Source: Brienomyrus brachyistius
Taxonomy: Eukaryota; Chordata; Actinopteri; Osteoglossiformes; Mormyridae
NCBI RefSeq assembly: GCF_023856365.1
Contig: NC_064542.1
Span: forward strand, 9,169,363 to 9,233,362
Length of the DNA: 64,000 bases
Direction of reading: 5' to 3'
The notes under the pieces were generated by a model. That model was not told where the DNA came from. It did not search any database and was given only the letters and a program-made list of their open reading frames with translations. Positions 1-11,960 of the stretch are shown here, one piece after another (position 1 is the first letter of the stretch; the number at the start of each line of letters is the position of its first letter). The position numbers and the translations under genes are program-made.

Positions 1-2492
1 GCTGTTCTACTGGATAATTTGATCCACTAGATGTAACGACACACAATGTAGGCAATTGCTTTGCATATTGCAATTGGCCAATATTTGTTAAAAATCAAGG
101 TATTGGCAATAGCCCCATGTCAGTCTTGCGGGTCGATTTTTAAACTTCATCAATATTCAGAGTAGAGTTGGGCGATATGACCTCAAATCAGTATCATGAT
201 TAACTGAACATTTTACTTCGATTACAATTAATGAACGATTGTTTTATTTTATTTTTTTGCCCTCATATTTCATTGACATGATTTGTACTGTAAATATGCT
301 CAACTATTAAGGCTGGGATATTTTTGTATGAAAGACTATCTTTATGATTTTAAAATAACTGAAGTAATTACACACAGATGAACCATTTATGGTTATTCAT
401 TGAATATTTTGGACAACTGAAACCAAAGCACAAATCGCTTGAAATGAAAACGTCTTATGAAAAAGGTTACATTTTAGTTTTAGCGTAACAAGCAAGTTCC
501 CTAAAAACGTAGAAAACGTAGAAAATAAGTAGCTTGCATTTCTTCCAAACAAAATTAACACTTTATAGTAATCACGTCTGTCTGGGTGAAACTGATGGCT
601 ATAAGCTGATTATTATAACCATTTTATTTTTCTTTACGTCTCCGGCAGATTACCATTTAATTGACATTTGTATATTTATTATACGAATATAAGGTAAAAA
701 AATGGACAGCTTTACTGTTTACAGCTGTTTCAAAAGCTATTCAAATTACAGTACTGCACAAATTAAATTACTGTATAATTCAAATACTTTATAATACAGT
801 GATGTACATAAATTATAGCATATTGTAGTATTGATACATCTCGGTGGCTCGTTTTTCAGTTTGTCATAAATTTTGAGTCTACATTGATAATTCAGAGAAA
901 ATGACTTTCTTTTTCCTGTCATCCTGTGCACGCAGCATTAACCTCAGGTTAGCTCGCCAGATGCAGACGGGTCACCACAAGGCAAAGTAGGCAAGTAAAT
1001 AGCATATTAAAATTATGGTAATTTTTATAACAAGACCCGAAATGAATACTGTAAGCAGACTACTTGATTACTTAAAGGGATTTGTTTAAACAGCATTTGT
1101 ACAGGAATGTTTCTGTCCTAAACTTTTTGATCCATGTAAGCGGTTGGTCACTATAATTGGGATCACTATAAGTGGTTTCCATTGTATTTTTCCACTGCTG
1201 GTGCTGAAACCGATTGATGGTATTACTGAAACGGTTTTTCCACACTATCTACATCTGACCTCTGTTTGGTGTCATCTTTACTAAAGCCGTAATGGACACG
1301 CCAGTTTTCTTTGGTACATGCTACTTTGAGTTGCTCAGTTGGCTCGGTGTTTGAGTTCTCCTCCATGCTGTTTCTATGCCACCGGCTGGATGGGGCAGAG
1401 TCACGTGACAAGACACGCTGTAGTTTGTGTTTAAGGGCAAAATACACAACCATTCATTAGGGAAAGTATTAACACCTGTAATATGCTTTTATTTCATTAT
1501 TAATTCTGACCCACAGATTGGTCATTTGTTTTCCACAGAATAAAAAATGATGTGACATCATTCTGCCGGTCTGCGTCAGTAACCTTGATAAGCTTCACTA
1601 CTGGCAACCAACCACCCACTTGGCAAATTACTCAAAGGTTAGCCGGTATCTGTATCAGTATTGGTGATGTTCAAAAAAAAATATCGGTAAAAATTTCCAC
1701 ATTGTTGCTTCTCTGACTAAAAGTACATGAAATAAGTTTCCTTAAAAATCTAAAATTTTAACCTATGTAGAACTTTGTGTTCTCTGTGACCAATTCCACT
1801 TTTGCATGTCAACCATTTGATTTCTAACGTTTTACTGCTCTGGGCACATTAAGTTGTTTATTTACTGATTAATTTTTTCTAGTTTTGCACTCTCCACTCT
1901 GATTTCCCTCTCAGTAATGTTAAACCTCTTCATTTATTGTGAGCTTCCCTTCACCCGAATGATAACTGATATTTTGTTTTCCACCTAATTTGAACCGGTC
2001 AATATCTGTTTCACTGCATTTATGATGTCTATGTCCTTACATTTTCCTGTTTTTCGCGGCGCTCATCTAAGGTTTAATTTCATGTCATTTCTCAAATCCT
2101 TTTGCTTCTTTCAAGCTTGGCAAAGGCAGACTTTAGTGCTCATGCTCAGACTAGCAAAGAGCTGAGAGAAATCGGTTTACAGAAGGCAGGGTCAAAGGAT
2201 GGATTTGTGCTCTGGTGTAGGTCTTGGATGACGATGATGATGATGATGAATATTAGCATTGTAGCCGGCGTCCTTGAATTGTGAACAAAAATGCAGACTA
2301 GTTTGCATGCCTTAAACATGTCATGATATTATTCTGAATTTTATTTGGTGACAGCTGAAAAAACGGACTTTCCCCCTCCTTGCCCTAGTGCCGCAGCTCC
2401 GCCATTGTCTCCATGGGATAATATTTGTTGGTTAGAATGTATGAGCTGCACCCAGAGAATCAAGGTGGGTGACGCAGTCTCCCTCCTCCCTG
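1..2492. other. Upstream flank of pdlim7, AT-rich with hAT-like debris
   Basis: No gene seen. A gggcgatat-type motif near 166 resembles the ends of hAT MITEs, and the minus strand at 1223-1453 has a 76-codon frame with a weak BED-finger look (W..HYGF.KDD). This suggests an old hAT insertion. The C-rich stretch at 2370-2510 leads into the promoter. Confidence 0.4.
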
Positions 2493-2550
2493 TGACTCAT
2501 AAGGGTGTTGGGCCTAAATAACTTGGTGTAGTTTTACATTCCTTATATAG
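2493..2550 (+). promoter_or_regulatory. pdlim7: Putative pdlim7 core promoter: AP-1, MCAT, CArG-like/TATA
   Basis: Seen: TGACTCA at 2493-2499 (perfect AP-1), CATTCCT at 2537-2543 (MCAT, the TEAD site), and CCTTATATAG at 2541-2550, which overlaps it and matches CC(A/T)6GG at nine of ten positions while also serving as a TATA box. A plausible start of transcription is about 2570-2580. Inference: a muscle/SRF-type promoter, fitting a Z-line adaptor gene. No transcript evidence is available. Confidence 0.45.
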
Positions 2551-2571
2551 CCTCTGTAGAGCAGCAAAGGG

Positions 2572-2698
2572 CTTGTTCTGCTGTCACAAAGAGGGAGTCA
2601 GCCTGTGTGGAGAAATCTAGGCTCACAGTTCACCGGCTTTCCAGTCAATTTTAGAAGGTTTCTGGCTTGGTTTCAGAGTTACCCCTCAGGAAAAAGAG
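2572..2698 (+). other. pdlim7: Putative non-coding first exon of pdlim7
   Basis: The coding start exon at 3673 opens with an acceptor and only three bases before the ATG, so an upstream untranslated exon is required. The best candidate runs from about 25-30 nt after the TATA-like box to a GAG|GTATGT donor at 2699. The 5' end is approximate. The intron would be about 1 kb (2699-3672) and contains nothing else that I recognise. Confidence 0.4.
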
Positions 2699-3672
2699 GT
2701 ATGTTCGCCATGTGCTCGGCCAGAGAGGTGGGGGAGTGTCAGTATTTAATCTTAACCAAACATTTGTTCCTTATGTCTTGTTCAGTTAGGGAGTCTTAAT
2801 GAGAGACTTTAGAGTTTCCAACGTGTAGTTACTTTCAAAGTATTATGTGATTTGAAATTTCTGTTTCGATAACGCACCAAATGCATATAAAGAGACTGGA
2901 TTTAATCTTTAAAGAATCTGTAGCAGTCGGCTGAAAATGTAAAAAGAGCAGAAAACAATTGCGTAATGAGCAGCACATATTCATCTTACTGTGCGTCATT
3001 ACAAGGTTACAAGATCAGCTTTTATGTGTTCAGTAATTTATATAAAATATTGTGAAAGGTATATGCTATGTTTAGTAATGTACTTGTCTTAGGGCAAGGC
3101 TTACTGTATGTTGTCATTGAGATCCATCATCTGTATTCCTTCACACTGTAAAACAGTGTGTGTGCGTCTATGCATGTGGTAATAGTCAAATGACTGTATA
3201 AATTGCTTTGAGTTGTGGAATGTTTGTATTGCCATGCTATGTCACGTTTATTCTTCCAAGCAAACCAGAAATGGAGATTGAACAGTAAGGGATTAGGCCA
3301 TGTTTGTTAGACCCCCTAATCCCAACTGTTGCTTATTGATGGGTGGGATAGAGCTGTTGTGTGTAACGAACTTAGTGCATTGTTCACTGATAATTCCACA
3401 GAAGCATAATTATTTTCCTGTTCTGGTTCACTGCAGTGTTTCCACTGGTCTTTTTAGGACTCTTGAATATTGGAAACCTCTGCCATTCACTCTGCTGCCC
3501 AGCAGCTTTGGGTTTGTGGGGCATCATATTCTGAAGTTGATGTCTTACAGAGGTGATTAATGACACTCAAATAAGTAAATAGAGCATCCATGAATGAGAC
3601 TGTCGATGTTCTGCATAATTTTTTAAGTGAGAGTATCGGTTTAAAGCATTTCCTTCCCCCTGTTCCTTCCAG

Positions 3673-3771
3673 ACAATGAGTATATACTGTGTAACGCTGA
3701 ACGGCCCAGCACCTTGGGGATTTCGGCTCCAGGGAGGAAAGGACTTCAATATGCCACTCACGGTGTCCCGG
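3673..3771 (+). CDS. pdlim7: pdlim7 coding exon 1 (PDZ start)
   Basis: Acceptor ...ccttccag ends at 3672; ATG at 3676; donor CGG|gtaagt at 3772; phase 0. It encodes 32 residues carrying the PDZ carboxylate-binding loop PWGF and the GGKDFNMPL stretch typical of ALP/Enigma PDZ domains. Confidence 0.96.
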
Positions 3772-6700
3772 GTAAGTCACAGCTATTCATTTTTGTTGCT
3801 TTATGGTTTTAAGTTTAATGAATGCTTCACCCTAAGTACATCTTCAGTATGTATGACATCTTAAGTGATGGACACCATTTCCTTAACTTGCATTCCAAAA
3901 CTCTCTTCTTTTAAAATGGTAAGCTGGGACAAAGGGTCTATAGTTGCCATATCAATGGAAAAAGAATTCAACACTGAAACAACTTATTGGTAGTAGGATT
4001 TGGTGATGGTTTTGTGAATTATTCGTGAATAATATGTAGTATTATTGTAGGGAGATGTATTCCGTAGTGCTAACAACTAATACCAGTTTACATTGATGCT
4101 GACCGATGATGTTGAATGGCACATCAGTGAAAAGCTAGCTTAGGTATAGCATTTATTACACACACACAAATTTTATTTTAAAGGTCAAAGTGTAGACATG
4201 ATTCTGTTTGTTTGTCTAAATATCTGTAGTGTAATTGGGAATTCCAGACTACTACAGTGGGAAAAAGTATGGTTCTGTACTGTGATTTTTATTTTTTTTT
4301 TCTTCTGTATGTGGCTAGGAATTTTCATGGCTGAACAAACTGAAGTACATTGCAGAAATGCTGAGAAACTATTAATATTCAGTGAAAATATTGTGCCTGA
4401 AATCTGATTGTGCTAACATCAGGGATGAGCCTCATGTAAATGTTTGCTGATTATTACTTGACAGAACACGCTGATCCATGAGGGGGAGTTATCCTTTCCC
4501 AAATGTCTTTCCCAACCATTAGCAAATATTGATAGTGAAATAATTATACTAAACCACATTAGCATGAAGTAGACATGGGAAGGGACTGGCTGCCATCCAT
4601 CTGCCTGTGTGTATTTGTATTCACGTTTTATAGATTACTTATTACATATGATATATAAAATGTTTGGGGTGGTGGGTTGTTTATCATGTTAATGTTCTGC
4701 GTTAATTTTAAAGTTTTAACCCGTTATTATTTTTTGATTTGTGCTAACACATGCTATATTTTACCCCCAAAAATGGAGAATAGTTTAATCATAGATTTCA
4801 ATAGAGGCCTGTAATTATCCCCTAATGATCATAAACAACGTGGGAGTTTAGGTCATGGCATTGCACAGAATCCCAGAATGCAAAGCTAAAATCCGTACAT
4901 CACAAGCTAAACCATTTAACAAAAACTAAAATATGGGTCATTCTCATGTACTTAAGAATTTTTAGAGAAAAAACAGTTATGTGAAATAGTGTTTTGTTTA
5001 GAGCAACTGACATAAAGTTAAAGTAAGGTGTATTAAAATTGTCATTTGTTGCTCTAATTTGATTTCTTTCAACCATTTTACCCAAATAGCCAGTCAGTAA
5101 CACAAAATGACATACAGTGATTTTACATCTTTGAACTTTTATTGCAGGTAACTAACAGAAAGCAGTCAGTGTACAAGATTTATATTTTTGCTCAGTTTTT
5201 GTTTTTTCTCAGCTCCAAAATCAATATTTTAGACAATAAGTCGTTTAATTTTAAGCTCTCTTCAAACTAATTTTTTAAATTTGAGCAAACTGAGTCAGAT
5301 TTTTTAAACTGAGTCACAGATAACAAAATCTTTGACTCAGTTTTAATATTAGGTGCAATTTAATGCGATTAATCACAAAACTGAGTTTAATTGATTCAAA
5401 GCCCGTGTGTGTGTGTGTGTGTGTGTGTACACAGTGCACACATGTCTGTACATTTGTATGTGTGTATGTATAAAAACATATATAGTGCTTGTAAATAAAT
5501 ACACATCTTCACGTATGCATCGTGTATATAAACATACATCTAATATAATGTGTATGTGTAGATACACAGCGGTTGAGTTGGTGCCCCATCTCTGCTCTGT
5601 GTGTACTTTGCATGTTCTGTCCTCGTCATGCCTCTTGCAGTTCAAAGACAGTTGCATGCAGTTAGGCAAATCGGTGTCTCTGAATTGCTCATAGTGTGTG
5701 AATGTGTATGAATTTTCCTTGTTATATGAACTGGCCTCCCATCCAGGGTATATCCTGGCCTTGTGCACTATGCTGCATGAGGGGGAGGGGGCTCCAGCAT
5801 CCCCGTGACCCTGACCAGTACAAGCTGTTTGAAGATAGATGGATGGATGCATAACGTGTATGAGATAATATAGCCTTGCTGACCAGACTAACCGTAATCT
5901 GCTCTTCATTCAAAGCCTTGTGATATGTAAATATCTTGAATGTTTACTTGGCAGTCAAATAGCAATCCAGAACCGAAAGGTCGTTGGATTGCACTGTTAT
6001 ATCAGTGATAATAACCATGCAAAGGTCTTCTCACTTGTGAACTGTTCCTAGTTGAGCAATATGCTGGCTTGCTTAGCCTTTCTAGGCTTTGATCCAGTGG
6101 CGGATCCAGGGTTGGGCTAGTGAGGCTTGCACTCCGAATGTTTGTAGCAAAGCCCTGAATCTTGTTATAACAAGTGTTTTGTTTGTTATATCTATAATGT
6201 ATAATGTGGTTTTATTGTCATGAAAAACCAAATTCAGAGTTGCGATGGACACGAACCTCATGTGTTTTGAACAGAATAGACAGAATTTCGTACTTGGAAA
6301 TGTTGGACTGCGACTCATTGACAGGGCTCTGATCTAAGCTCCTTCTTGCCTAGGTCAGGTTCAGAGGGTCACGTTGTGAATATTACTGCGAGTTTTGTTA
6401 CCTGGCCAGTGAGGATGCCCTTAGAGAGAATTCCTAAATTTTGAGGTACTGCACGGCATCTGATGACAAGGCTTACCAGTGGCATTTTGATAGCTGTTAA
6501 ACCGAAGGGCTGATTTTTAATTTTTAATTTTTTTTTTTAAAAGCCTTAAAGTAAAAATCGGGAAAATACACCTTTAAAGACAATAAAAGCTTAATAAGTG
6601 GGTCCAAAGCATTCATTTTCATTCAGTTTATGAACCAGAGACGAAGGCAGTCTTCTTCCCCAAAAGGACATGTTGTAATTTAGTTTCCAAGTGCTTTGCT

Positions 6701-9700
6701 TTCTGTGTACTAACCCTGGAGACAGTCTCCTCAGTGTTCCATACACTGGAACTGAATGAGTGCTGAACCCAGCATTTCCAGCCCTTATATGTACTGCATT
6801 GATAGGTAAATGACGATGTTCATAATGCAAGCTTGCTGCTGACTTCAACCAGATGTCCAGTGCTGGTATTTATTATTTTATCATGTCCTTAATGAACTAC
6901 TTGTTTCATAGTAGTTGGGTTCCTGTTTTTGCAGTTTGGGTTAAACATGTTTGCATTCTTCCCAGATTTTTTTTTTTGTTTTTGTGGATGACAGATCTAG
7001 CAGAGGTCAAAGGGTTGTTGTTTTTTTTTTTTTTACTTAAAATAGAGATCTGAATCTTAAAAGGATTGCGTTCTCTTATTCCTTTCGCAGCACTGCTTAT
7101 CATCCGTTTTGTTTTTGTTTTGTGTTAACACATTTGCATTTTGCGCACCACAGAGAACTGCAGTTTAACCAGTCGGTTTATTTTCCCTCCAGCTTTTTCA
7201 GAATGTAAAAGCACAAACATACACTTTCTCATATAAACTGACAAGTGTTCCTGTACAGTATGCTAGGTGATGTAGCATATTTTGCAGCACAATTCTCCAG
7301 CTGTCACCTGAGCCTATATTCTGCAAAAGGTGAACTTTTTATTTTGGCTTTATTTTTGATGGAGGCATTGCTTTTTGAGGTTGTGAACTTTGCGGTACTG
7401 ACGCTGAAACCAGGGAGGTTCTCAGTACCAATGCAAGAATGAAGATGCCAGCCTGAAGATTACAAAAAAAATATACATTTTAGAATCTTTAAAAGTATGA
7501 CTTACAGATGAATGAAAATGACATCCATGTTCAGTAACTCATGGGTCACTGGGCCTGGAGCATGTCCAAGGAAGAATAAAGTACAGGGCAGGGGACACCT
7601 TGTAAGGCAGGGGTGTCAAACTCCAGTCCTGGGAGGCCGGAGCCCTGTGTAGTGTAGTTTTTTTCCAGTTTCACCACAAATGATTCAGGTCAAGAGCTGT
7701 GTGGTAATTAGCACAAGGAGTTGAATCCGCTGTGTTAAATGAAGGGAAATCCAAAATCAGCAATTCTCTGGCCACCCAGGACTGGAGTTTGACACCCGTG
7801 CTGTAAGGTATCACGGGGAACACACGCACAACACACACACACTCTGAGGACGATTTAAAAACCCCATTTCACATAAATGTCGGACTGTGGGAAGAAACCC
7901 TTGCAAATCCAGGGAGTAAATGCAAACTCCACATCTGGCGGGTGGGGGATCAGCTCGTCACAGTGCTACCGACCAACCTACTCTCTACTTGAAATGATAC
8001 TGATTGGTGTTTTGTTTTTTGTTTTTTTGTTTTTTTACACGAACAATAGCCTAGGTGTCTATGTTCTTCAAGAGAAACCTGAAAAACAAACCAGGTCAGT
8101 CTAATCTTAATGGAGAACCAAGTGCAATGAAGGTCACAAATGCTGGAATGTTTGTCGCTGCTAAGCAGCGTCTGAGCATTGTCGAGCATACAAAGGTTAC
8201 TCATGCACAACTCGGCCAAGTTCTGACATTCTCACCGCGTGTATGCTGGGCAGTATGTATCAGCGGAGAAAGGAAAACGAAACTAACAGAATCCTGTCCG
8301 TCCATTGTCTGCCGCTTATCTGGCCTGGGGCCCCTCCCAGATCTTCAAACTCCGCCCAGACCCCCTGCAAAGGAAGCTGTGTGTTTGTGTGTATGTATGT
8401 AAAATGAAATGTAATTTTTTACCAATTTCATTGACCAGATGCTGAATCCAACAAAAATTTGAGACATATTTCACGCATTCCTCATTTTAGTTTCGAAATG
8501 GGGAATATGTGAAAAAATTCTTCACAAGGGATTACGGGAATGCAAATGTCATTAATACTGAGATGATAAAACAGTATGCTGTCTTCAGAGCACAAAAGTA
8601 TGCTCTCCAAGGATGACTTTTAAACACATAAATAAATACATTTTCTGGATGCGCAAGACATCTGGGCCTCACAGTCCCAGCATAATCGCGTGCAGTGGTG
8701 TCGACAGAACACATCTGTCGCGCTGTTGGGCTTTCTTGCTGCGTCAGAGACTTTTGTGTCAGGGGTCCCGTGGAAGCCCTTTTGAGCCTTATTGCTGAAC
8801 ACTGTGTTTGCTGAAGCTGGACGGGATTGGAAACAGATGTGCAGTCTGTGGGATGGCGAGGCAAAGGCTTAAGGAGGCGAACACTCCCAGAAGGGATCTG
8901 ACGTCTCAACAGCCCGGGAGCCGGGTTGGTGGTGCGGTCACTGAGGAGCTGGAACTGCGCCGCTGGGGATTATTGCCGTGTATGTGGACTCTTCCATGAC
9001 ACAGTTTAATGCCGGAGTTTTAGTCACCTCCTGAAATCTTTGAAGCTTGAGAACTTGTATTTTTTAAGAATAACTGGAGAGAGATGGGATGAGTATCTCA
9101 ACTGCCCAACTACTAGTTTCAGGGGCTGTCCTGTCAGAATGTGGCAGGTGGACACAATATCTCCCAACTTTCCATTAATTGGTCTTTTCCTATATTCAAT
9201 ATTTCATGGTCAAGGTGGCACAACACAAGGGACCATTTTTCAGTCGAGGGAAGGTACGGTGTTCATCTCATTTAAAGTATTACCTATGAGGTTGTTGGTG
9301 CTAGTCTGCCTTTCCTTCTGTTGGAGGAAATGTATATGTTTAAAGGTTCTGTACAAGACAGGTGGTAATTAAATGTAATACAGGGAAAAGCTGAATAGCT
9401 CATATTTTACACACACACGCGCACACACACACGAGAGCTATATATCATTGAGCATACAGTTTTCCAGCCTGGTATGGTATTCCTGTATAACCGCTTGTGT
9501 GACTGACTGACTGCTTTCTTTGGAGGGTAATTTTAGGCTGTTGCATGGACCTGTAAGTGTTCTCTGACTGTGGTGCTGGTCCGACTCAAGGGGGTGGTAT
9601 CACTCCTCTCTTGGACATGCATGAATTTAGCACTGTCGCACATAGACGGTGGGCTTCTCTAGAAAGGTCCCTGCCAAGGCTTGTGCAAACAGTGGGCACA

Positions 9701-11913
9701 TCGCAAGTCTGTGCGTGTTTGTTAAAATGCTCCAGGTATCAGTCTGACTCACCAGTCTTTCTGTGCAAGGGAAGTGGCAGCATGCAGTTCCTCCTGGGTT
9801 TATTACAAGGGAACAACAAGCCAATCTGTTTCTCTTTGGGAATTTAAAAGGGGGGGGGGGGGGGCGGAAACAAAACAGAACAGTTCAAGTGGTTGGCATC
9901 ACATCAGAATGGCAGAGGAATGGCAAACAGATGCTAGATATCTATTTTTTACATGTGCTTAAAAAGAAAAGGAATGAACGGTCTTGATATCATTGTTTCG
10001 AATCTATTGATTATCCGGGTCCTGAACAGGCTTGTGGACAATCCCTATTGTTAAAAGCATAGGGGTGACGTATCTGAGCTGAAAGAAAGTGATGATTGAA
10101 AACTGTATGCTGCTGCAGTTGTGGAAAAACACAGATGGGAGACATGGTGTTTTTTTTTAAAGCTTCTGGAAAATGTGAAATGCAGCCTGGATAAACAAAC
10201 AAATTTGCACGCTCACTGTGCAGTTTAGCTCCTTTAGCCTGCTTCAGATCTTTCAAGAATGAAAAAGCAATGTCGACGTGACGTGAAAGTGATTCTCAGC
10301 CTTTCTCTAATAATGTATATATGGTCGTCCTGTATGGAGCCAGTGTCTGGTTTTCCTTTTGGCAGTGGTCTTTGTCTTCCAAACATCTGATAGCATCTGG
10401 GTTTCTTCCAGAGCCTGTCAAAGATAACACTTAGTTAAATATGTAAAGAGAAATTAACTAAAAACATGGTTTATTGTCACAAGTACTAGTTTAGGCCTTG
10501 GGATGTGTTCTCACAGAATGCTGTGACAAGTAATCTGCATTTGAAGTTAATCCTTTTGTATGTGCACAGTTAATGTTACTGTGTATATGTGTCTTGTATG
10601 TTTTTGCTTAGCAGATGATTCAGGGCCACCCAGATACGTAGTGGAGGATGGATGGGTGATAATTCAAAACAGTTCAAAGCAGATACAGGACCGTTTTTGG
10701 CAAATTCAGGCCCTTTGCTACTGCTTCCTGCTTCTTTCTGTAACCTATAAAATGTTGGTAGCCAGAGGAGATATTTTTGATGAGCACTAAACTGCCTGTT
10801 CCTCAAGAGCAGTAGACCACACAATCCTTTGAAAACGGAGTGCTCCCATTGACCCTGAGGCAACTGCCGACTTGCATAGCAGAGATGGGCCATCTGTACA
10901 TCATCTGAGTCAATATTGTCCCCTCTGTTTTGACACAAAAACTGCTGTACAGCAAAATGTGTAGACCGTCTGGCTTAGTCATTCAAAATAGGTTGTTTTT
11001 TTCTCCTTAGGCTTAAATCTTGCATCATTGTTTGAATCGTGCTTTAGTAATACAACCGCATGAGTAGGTGGTTTTGATTTTTACAGCCTCTGTGTTCTCA
11101 TGTGAGTTAGCACTGAATGAATAGGACATGAATCAGTGGCGTACACTCGCTTTTATATACTCTGTCGAGACAGCCGGCACCAGTAAATATGGGTATTTCC
11201 ATCAATAGGTGTTTTATTTATCCATTATAGGGTATAGTGTTGTTCTGGTTTCAAATTTTTAACTCCTTGGGTAGAAACTGAGAAGCCGTGTCTGTGTGTT
11301 TAGTTCTGATACGGAACCCCTACTACTTTGGTTAGTGGATATCACAATGATTCTTCCATTTCTGGACTTATTGATAGTGGCATCCTGTTTGGGGTGCAGA
11401 AGTCCCGTGTGTCTGCTCTGAGCCTGGAACTATCCTGTTTTGTCCTACAACCAACCACAACCTTCTAAGCTAAAGAATCAAGCTCCTGTAAGGAATTCTT
11501 TACTCAATAAAAACATCAAAAAGCAAAGGCACACTACCAATATAGAAACCCTGGAGTCGGTACTTGAGACCTTTTATAGATAAAAGATGGATGATAATTC
11601 CTGCCATAATATCCTTTATGGGTTTCAAAAACGCTCTGGTTTACACTTGCGCATGAAAAATGACTGCATATGGAGACCATTGCTTCAATTAAAGACCCCT
11701 TCTTGAAATCTGTTGTGTGGAGTTCTGCAGATAGTTTGAACAATGTGCAAAAGAGGGAACCCATCTTTTGATCAACCAAGATACCTAACATTGTCTTTTA
11801 AAAGTTGAGAAGTCATTTGGACACACATGTGCTGCTGGTGTTCCGTAAAATTTTGTTGATTTTAAAAGGCAAACACCTGCAGTATTCGGTTTTAAAATGT
11901 ACCTTTTGCAATT

Positions 11914-11960
<47 letters not shown>

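Noticed and set aside
5373..5909. 178-codon minus-strand open frame
   Set aside because: Spans a GT tract and a SINE fragment, uses Thr-His repeats, and has no family resemblance.
8285..8390. SINE tail fragment (tccattgtctgccgcttatc)
   Set aside because: Resembles a V-SINE 3' end in reverse but is too short and diverged to list separately.
10560..10790. Possible extra pdlim7 exon after a gcttagcag acceptor
   Set aside because: The exon 1 to exon 2 junction is already in phase and conserved, and the translated text has no Enigma similarity.
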